Virus record (IMG/VR): IMGVR_UViG_3300045016_000341
Coordinates: 1 to 35,560 of that record
From: a virus
Direction: 5' to 3' (one strand)
DNA length: 35,560 nucleotides
The notes beneath the pieces are model-generated. The model saw nothing but the letters and a program-made list of their open reading frames with translations. It did no database searches and had not been told where the DNA came from. A program made the position numbers and the translations under genes. Below, piece after piece: positions 23,963 through 30,056 of the stretch. Positions within the stretch are counted from its first letter, which is position 1; the number at the start of each line of letters is the position of its first letter.

Positions 23963-24226
23963 ATGGAGGAGAAAAAACAAAATAATTTTGAGGGCACGCT
24001 GGGAGACGTGATTCGGTTGCTCGTCGACAGACCTGATCGGGTTCGCGTTGTGCCCGTCGCAGGCGATGGCATCACGTTCTACGATATCCAGGTCGATCAT
24101 CGTGACGTTGGAACAGTCATCGGTCCAAAGGGAAAGCACATCAGCGCCATCCGCACGATTTTCATGGCAGCATCCGCAGTCCAAAGGCAACGCATCTCGA
24201 TTACAGTCAACAGCAGGACCGACTAG
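23963..24226 (+). CDS. KhpA-like KH-domain RNA-binding protein
   Basis: The preferred start is ATG 23963 (MEEKKQNNFEGTLGDVIRLL) with AGGAG 9 bases upstream. In-frame ATGs at 23933 and 23954 give 10 and 3 extra residues. About 87 residues match bacterial KhpA: DVIRLLVDRPDRVRVV for the N-terminal strand-helix, then DVGTVIGPKGKHISAIRTIF with the GxxG loop GPKG, and a closing RISITVN strand. A single KH domain binds short single-stranded RNA. KhpA is normally a host chaperone-like RNA-binding partner of KhpB. A phage copy next to a tail-like gene is unusual. Its stop overlaps the next start by one base. Confidence 0.8.
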   Translation: MEEKKQNNFEGTLGDVIRLLVDRPDRVRVVPVAGDGITFYDIQVDHRDVGTVIGPKGKHISAIRTIFMAASAVQRQRISITVNSRTD

Positions 24227-24942
24227 TGAACCTCAACGACATCACAAGAACAGTATATCGATTGCCAGGCATTCTCGGGGTGTTCCGAGGCATCGCGGAG
24301 GTAACCGCTGTGTACCCAACGATCAGCAGCACAGTCCAGCCACACCGAACAGACATCACATTCCGTCAGGGTGATGCATTCGAAATCAACGTCACCGTTC
24401 AAGACGATTCCGACGATCCTCATCCCGTCAACATCGACAGATGTCTGCTTCGTTTCGCTGCCAAGTTGGGATCAGGCGTCGTGCCGGGCGATATCGCAGC
24501 CACGATCGGACTCGATGGAGCCCATGTCGTCAAACAAAGTTCCAACCCTGCCGAGATCGCATTTGCCGGACCTGGGAATGCACGAATCGTCATCGGGATG
24601 GCAGACACGATCGCCCACCCACTCAACACCGGATATGCGTGGGACCTTCAAGTCATCCGCCCGACAGAACAGCGAAACATGGTGGGCGCAGTCCGCATCA
24701 AAAACAACGAGAACATCGTGATGGGATTTGGAACTGACTTCACAGCAGTCGCAGTCGGAGACATCTTCGAAGCGCAGGGGAAGAAAGCCCTCGTTACCGA
24801 GGTGCTCAGCGCAGATACCATTCGTGTAGCCTGCTCTTCATGGGTGGACGAACGGCGGGCGCCCTATGCAGTCTGGCGCACCGAATCTCGCGTGGTGGCA
24901 TCAGGACGGTGGATGTGCGTTGGGAACACCGCCTCTCCGTAA
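24226..24942 (+). CDS. Probable baseplate/tail protein with BppU-like N-domain
   Basis: The GTG start at 24226 shares one base with the KH stop, so translation is coupled. It has 238 residues. The segment TDITFRQGDAFEINVTVQDD (about 42-61) followed by DRCLLRFAAKLGSG is the shape of phage N-domains with FxxGDTFxxxxTVxDxDGxP, seen in BppU-type upper-baseplate proteins and tail-fibre attachments. The second half (VGAVRIKNNENIVMGFGTDF, FEAQGKKALVTEVLSADTIR) is a separate beta-rich unit. With no signal peptide it is probably a virion protein. It is the last plus-strand gene, with no terminator seen after it. Confidence 0.6.
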   Translation: MNLNDITRTVYRLPGILGVFRGIAEVTAVYPTISSTVQPHRTDITFRQGDAFEINVTVQDDSDDPHPVNIDRCLLRFAAKLGSGVVPGDIAATIGLDGAHVVKQSSNPAEIAFAGPGNARIVIGMADTIAHPLNTGYAWDLQVIRPTEQRNMVGAVRIKNNENIVMGFGTDFTAVAVGDIFEAQGKKALVTEVLSADTIRVACSSWVDERRAPYAVWRTESRVVASGRWMCVGNTASP

Positions 24943-24943
24943 A

Positions 24944-25156
24944 TCACGATTCTCCATCCCAGATTCTATCGCGCCGCACCGATTCCTCGTTCTTCAAAAC
25001 CACAAGTTCCGACACAGGTACAATGGCAACACGGGCAGTATCGTCCCAGCGAACCAACGCACGTTGGTCGATGAGTCGTTCGACGATGCCAGTACGCACT
25101 GACCCTACATTGCCCAATTTTTGGTAGTACATGACACGTACACCTGACCGGACCAT
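24944..25156 (-). CDS. Small unknown protein, possible SH3/KOW-like fold
   Basis: The frame is 70 residues, and ATG 25132 (MYYQKLGNVGSVRTGIVERL) is another start after CAGGTG. Strand pattern (RTGIVERLIDQRALVRWDDT, then VAIVPVSELVVLKN) resembles an SH3-like or KOW-like barrel that binds nucleic acid or protein. Its 3' end meets the plus-strand baseplate gene tail-to-tail (stops 24942 and 24944). It lies just downstream of the deformylase. No family is proven. Confidence 0.5.
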   Translation of the reverse strand: MVRSGVRVMYYQKLGNVGSVRTGIVERLIDQRALVRWDDTARVAIVPVSELVVLKNEESVRRDRIWDGES

Positions 25157-25163
25157 CTACATT

Positions 25164-25802
25164 TCAGCCTTTCTTGGTCCCATGAACCAAGCGCAACCGG
25201 TTGCGCTCCTGCTTCATGCGGGCTTTTCGCGTCACCGCGTCGGCTCGGTCCATCATCGTCACCCCATTGAGATGATCGATCTCGTGCTGAACCGCACGAG
25301 CGATCAGGTGCGTAAATTCAGTCTCCCACCACTCACCTGTGTGGTACCTGGCGCGCACGCACACTCTCATTGGCCTCCGAATAGGAATGGTGACATTCGG
25401 GTACGACAGACATCCCTCGTTAACAACCTCCGTCTCGTCACTCTCCCAGGTGACCTCCGGATTCACCGCCACCAAGAGTTCGCTCTCTTTCCTCGGAACG
25501 AAAACCTCCCGACCATCCACCTTCACACGCCGTGGAGAAGCAAACAGGTCGACCACGAACACTCGCTTCAATACCTTGATCTGCGGCGCCGACAGACCAA
25601 CGCCGCCGACCGTGTACATCGCAGTCGCCAGGTCGCTCACAAGTTGCCGCGCATCCCCGAACTCATTGTCAGCAACTGAAACGCACGGCTCTGAAAGTCC
25701 TGGATGCGGGGCGAGAAGGATTGTCACCTTCCTTGGCTTCGGAGCATCCAGCAGAAGTTGAGGAACAGGCGGCGGAAATGAAGCATCAAAGTTGGTCTTC
25801 AT
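25164..25802 (-). CDS. def: Peptide deformylase
   Basis: It removes the formyl group from nascent N-terminal Met. Start ATG 25802 (MKTNFDASFPPPVPQLLLDA) follows GAGGG. The 35 upstream residues of the longer frame read into the neighbouring small gene. It has 212 residues and all three PDF motifs: GVGLSAPQ (G-x-G-L-x-A-x-Q), EGCLSYP (metal-binding Cys), and QHEIDHLNG (metal-binding His pair and catalytic Glu). The length is near bacterial enzymes, with a strand insertion before motif II. Phages of several groups encode PDF, where it is thought to speed early viral protein maturation. The 16-bp palindrome copy at 25191 lies in its 3' end. Confidence 0.93.
   Translation of the reverse strand: MKTNFDASFPPPVPQLLLDAPKPRKVTILLAPHPGLSEPCVSVADNEFGDARQLVSDLATAMYTVGGVGLSAPQIKVLKRVFVVDLFASPRRVKVDGREVFVPRKESELLVAVNPEVTWESDETEVVNEGCLSYPNVTIPIRRPMRVCVRARYHTGEWWETEFTHLIARAVQHEIDHLNGVTMMDRADAVTRKARMKQERNRLRLVHGTKKG
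25191..25206. repeat. 16-bp palindrome GCGCAACCGGTTGCGC, copy C
   Basis: A perfect copy of the same palindrome inside the 3' end of the deformylase gene, encoding Arg-Asn-Arg-Leu-Arg-Leu. The copy at 10633 encodes the same six residues in an unrelated protein, which argues for selection on DNA and not on protein. Confidence 0.75.
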
Positions 25803-25977
25803 CACGACCCTCGCCCACCATATCGAATGACGGTTCAGGATATTCTTGGCATGGCTGTTCACGTTCGTGCTGTTGCTCGGAAAAAACAGTCGTAACAGAA
25901 CCCCCAATCCGGATCACCGTCGGGCCATATCCTCCGTCCACAACGAGCACACGTTGTCGCGGTCCATCCAGGTTCAA
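25786..25977 (-). CDS. Small unknown protein upstream of deformylase
   Basis: The frame opens with a TTG at 25977 and codes for 63 residues. It begins with strands (RQRVLVVDGGYGPTVIRIGG, then SVTTVFSEQQHERE) and ends with an acidic tail. Only weak start signals exist, so the N-terminus may be one of the later GTG codons. It overlaps the deformylase start by 17 nt, consistent with co-translation and with starting the deformylase at 25802. No function is recognised. Confidence 0.45.
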   Translation of the reverse strand: MNLDGPRQRVLVVDGGYGPTVIRIGGSVTTVFSEQQHEREQPCQEYPEPSFDMVGEGRDEDQL

Positions 25978-26004
25978 GCCAATACAATGAGCCCATCAAC
26001 CACC

Positions 26005-26382
26005 TCACACAAGATCGAAATCATCGCTGAAACTGACATCTGCCGATGCCAACGAATGCCTAGACTTCCCCTTGCGCGCCCCATCCTGCTGAAGAACATG
26101 CTTCGGTGGCGGTGGACTGGACCCGATAGGACAATAGAACTCCCCGAAGGACGACCCGACAACGAATCGATACCCATTCGCCGGATTGTAGACCAGCATC
26201 ATTCCGGGCGACGCGATGTCACGTCTGCTTTCATGTCCATACCGCTCGCCACCGAGTGACACCTTCGCAAGCACAATCAACCGCCGATTTTGGATACAGA
26301 AATACCCCGCCATCCCATTTAGGACGGCATCGATCTCAGCATCCGTTTCGGAGTACGGATTAGGTCTTTGGTTTCCCGTCAT
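26005..26382 (-). CDS. Unknown protein
   Basis: The frame is 125 residues and begins MTGNQRPNPYSETDAEIDAV. The first 80 residues form a possible beta-rich domain (NGMAGYFCIQNRRLIVLAKV, then IASPGMMLVYNPANGYRFVV, SSFGEFYCPIG). A disordered proline/glycine-rich segment and acidic tail follow. It overlaps the next upstream gene by 23 nt. No family is recognised. Confidence 0.55.
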   Translation of the reverse strand: MTGNQRPNPYSETDAEIDAVLNGMAGYFCIQNRRLIVLAKVSLGGERYGHESRRDIASPGMMLVYNPANGYRFVVGSSFGEFYCPIGSSPPPPKHVLQQDGARKGKSRHSLASADVSFSDDFDLV

Positions 26383-26755
26383 CTGCGGAAATCATTTCCC
26401 GACGAATTGGCGGCCGTTCCCCACTGCCGGAACCGGACCGCTGTTCATCCATCAGAATCGCCCTCATGTCCGGCATGACCGAACGGATCACTGCATCCCT
26501 CGCGTCAGAAATGGGGCCGCTCAAATCCGGCGACTTCAACGACGACCCACCCCCGTCGTTCGACCGAACGACGCCGCTGGCGATACGAGCAGCCTCCGTG
26601 ATGATGGACTTGCCCACGAACGATGCAGACGCAGCCGACCCGCTTACTGCCTCGATGAGCCCACTTGCTCGACGAGAGACATCAAACGCTGCCTCTTCCT
26701 TGAACGCGCTCTCCCCAGAATCGTTGAACACCTCAACCACAACCCGCATCTTCAT
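26360..26755 (-). CDS. Unknown protein, starts directly after a terminator-like hairpin
   Basis: The start ATG at 26755 (MKMRVVVEVFNDSGESAFKE) follows GGAGG by 6 bases. It has 131 residues with a strand-rich N-terminus and a long Ser/Gly-rich disordered middle (SGVVRSNDGGGSSLKSPDLS). No family is recognised. The ribosome site abuts the T-run of a rho-independent hairpin (26767-26796), leaving no space for a promoter, so this gene can only be read through that hairpin or from a distant promoter. Confidence 0.55.
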   Translation of the reverse strand: MKMRVVVEVFNDSGESAFKEEAAFDVSRRASGLIEAVSGSAASASFVGKSIITEAARIASGVVRSNDGGGSSLKSPDLSGPISDARDAVIRSVMPDMRAILMDEQRSGSGSGERPPIRREMISADDGKPKT

Positions 26756-26766
26756 GGCATACCTCC

Positions 26767-26796
26767 AAAAAAGAGGGCGCTTCAGCGCCCTCTTAC
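26767..26796 (-). terminator. Rho-independent terminator-like hairpin, minus strand
   Basis: Read on the minus strand, AAGAGGGCGC pairs with GCGCCCTCTT across a TGAA loop, followed by a T-run (26772-26767). This is a strong intrinsic terminator after the zinc-finger gene whose stop is at 26821. The next gene's ribosome site GGAGG comes directly after the T-run. Confidence 0.8.
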
Positions 26797-26820
26797 CCCG
26801 AGCCCACTCATGTGCCGTGT

Positions 26821-27342
26821 CTACTTACATTCTGGCACAGCTATCGGAGTATTCAATGTGTACTTGACCACATCATCAACATCCAACCTGGCAAGCACCC
26901 CCACATCAACGAGCCTCATGATCGCCTTGTCCATGAGTGGTCGCTTGGCGTCCGACCACCTGGCTATACATGCCACCTCGAAAGCCTTAAGCGGACGGTT
27001 CTCTCGGTGCAATGTACTCACGACCAACCACTCGTCGCCCGAAACATCGCCAACCAGAAACTTCACCCACTTGATGAGAACTTCGACAGGGTCATCGCCC
27101 TCTACCAATTTCCGACGGCACGCGTCCGAGCACACCTCGCCTCGCTTACCGCCGAACTTCTTTCCGCAAACAACGCACCCGACACCACCAGTGCTTTTTT
27201 TCGGGGCGTCCTTCACATCATGATCTGATTCATGAGGAACACTCCGATGCTCCACGGAGCACGACCTCGAACAAAAACGCCGCAACCTCCAACACACAAA
27301 CGGCTGCCCACAGCTTTCACAGACGACTTGAATCGGAGTCAT
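26821..27342 (-). CDS. Double zinc-finger protein
   Basis: The start is ATG 27342 (MTPIQVVCESCGQPFVCWRL), whose ATGA overlaps the stop of the upstream gene. It has 173 residues. Two zinc knuckles are visible: CESCGQPFVCWRLRRFCSRS-C and CVVCGKKFGGKRGEVCSDAC, both CxxC-x(n)-CxxxC. The C-terminal helical half (GDDPVEVLIKWVKFLVGDVS, then LKAFEVACIARWSDAKRPLM) contains a winged-helix-like stretch with DKAIMRLVDVGVLARLDVDD. A nucleic-acid-binding regulator or HNH-like accessory is likely, and no catalytic motif is seen. Confidence 0.6.
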   Translation of the reverse strand: MTPIQVVCESCGQPFVCWRLRRFCSRSCSVEHRSVPHESDHDVKDAPKKSTGGVGCVVCGKKFGGKRGEVCSDACRRKLVEGDDPVEVLIKWVKFLVGDVSGDEWLVVSTLHRENRPLKAFEVACIARWSDAKRPLMDKAIMRLVDVGVLARLDVDDVVKYTLNTPIAVPECK

Positions 27343-27545
27343 CGTCGTTGTGCCAATTTGGTGACGGCGACATCGTAAAGCCGCTCGAAGAACAGATCGA
27401 GCCACTGTTCGAACGGAAGGTCTCCTACTCGATATCCTTCCACTTTCTCATCTACATTCACCGCCACCGACAGAATCTCACGAAACTCATCGCATGAGCA
27501 CAAATGCCCATCAATGTTCGGTCGCCGTCGTTGACCATTCCCCAT
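27339..27545 (-). CDS. Small unknown protein, leaderless
   Basis: The frame is 68 residues, beginning MGNGQRRRPNIDGHLCSCDE. It has a basic start and an amphipathic C-terminal helix (PFEQWLDLFFERLYDVAVTK). ATG 27545 has no ribosome site, but the promoter at 27554-27581 starts transcription within two bases of it. It overlaps the double zinc-finger gene by 4 nt. No family is recognised. Confidence 0.55.
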   Translation of the reverse strand: MGNGQRRRPNIDGHLCSCDEFREILSVAVNVDEKVEGYRVGDLPFEQWLDLFFERLYDVAVTKLAQRR

Positions 27546-27553
27546 TACCCATC

Positions 27554-27581
27554 AGAATCGGTCTTGTTTGATAGTTGTCAA
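27554..27581 (-). promoter_or_regulatory. TTGACA promoter, 16-bp spacer, leaderless start predicted
   Basis: TTGACA (27581-27576) is followed by a 16-bp spacer and GATTCT (27559-27554). The start at about 27547 lies two bases before ATG 27545. The -35 overlaps the 3' end of the cyclotransferase gene. It separately drives the small protein and zinc-finger gene. Confidence 0.6.
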
Positions 27582-28378
27582 GCCAAGATCGTCCGACGGC
27601 TCGCAGGGCGCACACGCCGCCAGTTTCCACTCTTGATGCGCTGGCAACCAGCAACAGCGGATCGATTGAGCATCAGGTATGCGAACGCCTTACATCCATC
27701 GCCCAAATCGATCAAACGACGTTGGTAGAACCTGGGATGCCCCTCCAGCCGATCAAGGTCGTTCAGCGTTTCACGGTCCACCTCGTAGACCTCGCCAACG
27801 ATGGCTGTCCTGCCCCCATCAAGCATTGCCGGATAGGCGCCGAGGCTCACGAGATCGAACGCTGGCTCGGTGCGCGCACGACCAACGAACGCGGCGCCCG
27901 CCAACAGTCGGTGATTCGATTCACCGAAGAGCAAGGTACCGTAGACGAACACTCGAACCACACCATCGACATTCAGACCTGACTCGTCCCAGCCATGGTC
28001 GCGGTAGACGGAACGAATCACTTCCAGGTAGGACTCCGACGGGAATCCAAAAACACAGTTTTTGAGACAATAAACGATTGCCCGCTGCTGACCACCAGGA
28101 CCGCTGACGACCCTCCAGCACCGATCGTAGACGTCTGGGTGTCCCTCGTACACATCGAGGCTGCCCAAGTCGTGGCGCCCAATCTCGTACAGCATGCCAG
28201 GAACCACGCTGCCCGCCTTCCGGGCGACTGTAGCCACCGCACCGCCCCAACGGGGGCTATACCAGCCGAACAGCAAGCGGTGGTCACGGAGGACCGCATG
28301 GCCGACCAACCTCGATTCGGGACACCGCCTCGCCATCTGCATCCCGTCCATGTTTGAACCATATGCGAAATACATCAT
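27578..28378 (-). CDS. Tandem gamma-glutamylcyclotransferase (AIG2/GGCT-like) protein
   Basis: The start is the first of two ATG codons at 28378 (MMYFAYGSNMDGMQMARRCP) with GGGG upstream. It has 266 residues in two GGCT-fold copies. Copy 1 has YFAYGSN, GGAVATVARKAGSVVPGMLY and LDVYEGHPDVYDRCW. Copy 2 has VFVYGTLL, GAYPAMLDGGRT, GEVYEVD and LDRLEGHPRFYQRR. Both keep the catalytic-type Glu in LDxxEG (about residues 78 and 212). These enzymes release 5-oxoproline from gamma-glutamyl amides (BtrG, GGCT, GGACT). Two domains in one chain are unusual. It follows the amidoligase by 19 nt, as expected for partner enzymes. Confidence 0.8.
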   Translation of the reverse strand: MMYFAYGSNMDGMQMARRCPESRLVGHAVLRDHRLLFGWYSPRWGGAVATVARKAGSVVPGMLYEIGRHDLGSLDVYEGHPDVYDRCWRVVSGPGGQQRAIVYCLKNCVFGFPSESYLEVIRSVYRDHGWDESGLNVDGVVRVFVYGTLLFGESNHRLLAGAAFVGRARTEPAFDLVSLGAYPAMLDGGRTAIVGEVYEVDRETLNDLDRLEGHPRFYQRRLIDLGDGCKAFAYLMLNRSAVAGCQRIKSGNWRRVRPASRRTILA

Positions 28379-28397
28379 CCGAATGTCCCCATTTGCG

Positions 28398-29312
28398 CTA
28401 GGCAACCCTGCGGGCCCCCGGCCATGCAGCCGACCCTTCGAGGTTCTTCAGCAAGTGCCGACGGCAGGTCTTGTAGCCGTCGCCGACGAGCCCAAGATCC
28501 AGCAGAAAAAGTCGAAAGTAATACTTCGAGCCGCCGTCCACCGCCCGAACACTCAGCCTGGGCATCGACTTCGTTTCTGCCCGCGCAACCAATGCAAGGC
28601 AAAATTGCAAATACGCCTTGATCTCACCGGCATGCAACGTGCCGTTGAACCAGCGAAACTCAATCGTTCCCCGAAAGAAAAGGCTGTGCAAGTTCAGCCC
28701 GCGGTAACGCGTGTTGAACTCCCTATCGTAGTGAGTTGGGGAGGAATTAAAGCATCCGTACCAAGCTGCATTGATGTCGTCCAGACATTGATTTGGGCGC
28801 ACCAGCCGCAGCCGCCGCAGCGTATCTTCAGGAATAACACGACACCACCGTCTTCGTTCTGCATTCTGAAGCGCCTTCTCCAAAAGGCCGTCGTACTTGT
28901 GGACCATCGTCGCCAGGGCGGCGACTGCCTTCGGGGTAAGGCCAGCGCCGTCAACGTGGACATGAATGCCGCATCCGCGCGCAGCGTCCGACTTCGCGCC
29001 TGCGTTTCGGAGGGCGCGAATCACCCCCTGGAGGAGGTCAATGTCTTCGCCGCCACACAGCGGCGGGGTCACGATCTCGCTCGATGTCGAGCTTTGGATG
29101 CTCGCATCGTCTTGGCATTTCCAAATGCGCCCCTGCCTGTCGCTAACTGAATACGTGCCGTACACTCCCCCCGTGTAACTGGGCTCCCCAGCCCCAAAAA
29201 ACCGAGCCAGCACGCTGGCCGCTTCCGAGTTGCTCAGCCCATACGTTTCGATTTCGACGCCAAATTTGCGGCTGGAAGGCGTCTGGGTTGCGATCTGGGT
29301 GTCTTGCGTCAT
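28398..29312 (-). CDS. Amidoligase (Amidoligase_2, glutamine-synthetase-like fold)
   Basis: It is an ATP-dependent COOH-NH2 ligase with the glutamine-synthetase/GshA-type fold. It has 304 residues and matches the Amidoligase_2 pattern: FGVEIET (17-23), the KCQDDASIQSSTSSEIVTPP region, CGIHVHVDG (113-121), and RYRGLNLHSLF followed by TIEFRWFNGTLH (about 204-230). Glu20, Glu22 and His116/His118 are candidate metal or ATP ligands. It would form an amide bond on a peptide, wall precursor or small metabolite. Its own promoter (29333-29360) gives a 14-nt leader with GAAGGA. The downstream cyclotransferase partner suggests reversible or edited gamma-glutamyl chemistry. Confidence 0.87.
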   Translation of the reverse strand: MTQDTQIATQTPSSRKFGVEIETYGLSNSEAASVLARFFGAGEPSYTGGVYGTYSVSDRQGRIWKCQDDASIQSSTSSEIVTPPLCGGEDIDLLQGVIRALRNAGAKSDAARGCGIHVHVDGAGLTPKAVAALATMVHKYDGLLEKALQNAERRRWCRVIPEDTLRRLRLVRPNQCLDDINAAWYGCFNSSPTHYDREFNTRYRGLNLHSLFFRGTIEFRWFNGTLHAGEIKAYLQFCLALVARAETKSMPRLSVRAVDGGSKYYFRLFLLDLGLVGDGYKTCRRHLLKNLEGSAAWPGARRVA

Positions 29313-29825
29313 GCTCTTCGTCCTTCTCTTTCAACATGAGCATGGTTCGCTATTTGTCAACGGCGCCACACACCTTTTTTTCGCATTCGGTCTCGAATCG
29401 AAAGGAAACCAATTCCGAAACCAGGCAACAAAACTGGCACGAAAACGACACGGGAATGACGCACAAAACAAACCCCGAACGGGAATTCATTTCCACCAAC
29501 AACGCCATGCGACCGATCGGGCCGGGCAGAAAGCCTGGGGCGCCCAACTTTTCTCGGAGGTCAACCAAATGGTTGACCGGGGAGACTGGCCTGGGAGGCA
29601 CGAACGAAAGAGGATACACATGGAGATGGAAATTCGTGCTGCTGGTTGCGCCGATAGATCGCATTTCTGTTAGTTCAACTAACGATCGCGTCATCATTGC
29701 TGCGTGAAAACCGTCACCCGACAATACGCCGCACAAGCCACTGTGATCGAGATGGAAGTTGAGGGCTTTCGCTACCTACGTCACCCCTGCCTCGAATAGA
29801 CCGGGGCGCGGCCGCTCGAAAACGG
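29313..29825. other. 513-bp stretch without a confident gene, with promoter and two palindromes
   Basis: It contains the amidoligase promoter at 29333-29360, an inverted repeat GGTCAACC-AAAT-GGTTGACC (29559-29578), and GTTAGTTCAACTAAC (29669-29683), flanked by GATCGC on both sides. Two frames of 128 and 139 codons are open here on opposite strands, but neither has a ribosome site, a domain or a sensible composition. A regulatory intergenic region between the amidoligase cassette and the zinc-ribbon genes is the best reading. Confidence 0.55.
29333..29360 (-). promoter_or_regulatory. TTGACA promoter, 16-bp spacer, amidoligase cassette
   Basis: TTGACA (29360-29355) is followed by a 16-bp spacer and CATGTT (29338-29333). 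The start at about 29326 gives a short leader with GAAGGA before ATG 29312. It shares the downstream GAAnCATGCTCATGnTG motif with the promoter at 12746-12773. Confidence 0.55.
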
Positions 29826-30056
29826 TCACTGCGCGCATGGGGAAGCCAACTCCAGTCGAGAGTCCGCGCAGCACCCCCCGTCGAGGATCGCCCGGTGTGG
29901 TCGCCCACAGTACGGGCACTGATCGGCGCACGCTGGCATCCTCTCTCCGCACTCACACGTGTACTCGTCGTGAATGCACCGGCAGGACCCCTTCGGAGGG
30001 CGAAGACGAATGACGTCCTTGACAACGGTTCGACGCCTATTTCGTTTTTTTGTCAT
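29826..30056 (-). CDS. Small zinc-ribbon protein
   Basis: ATG 30056 (MTKKRNRRRTVVKDVIRLRP) follows GGAGG by 3-4 bases. An in-frame ATG at 30323 would only read antisense-like sequence. It has 76 residues. A basic N-terminus precedes a cysteine-rich module: CRCIHDEYTCECGERMPACA then DQCPYCGRPH, which is C-x-C, C-x-C and a terminal CPYC ribbon. Such small phage proteins bind DNA, RNA or host RNA polymerase. The hairpin at 30066-30089 sits right before its ribosome site. Confidence 0.62.
   Translation of the reverse strand: MTKKRNRRRTVVKDVIRLRPPKGSCRCIHDEYTCECGERMPACADQCPYCGRPHRAILDGGCCADSRLELASPCAQ

Noticed and set aside
28194-29150. Plus-strand open frame of 318 codons
   Set aside because: Antisense to the amidoligase and cyclotransferase genes, which both have clear motifs.
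29350-29736. 128-codon minus frame in the gene-poor gap, and an overlapping 139-codon plus frame at 29288-29707
   Set aside because: They are both open only because of local composition. Cysteine- and serine-rich translation, no ribosome site, and the amidoligase promoter overlaps one end.
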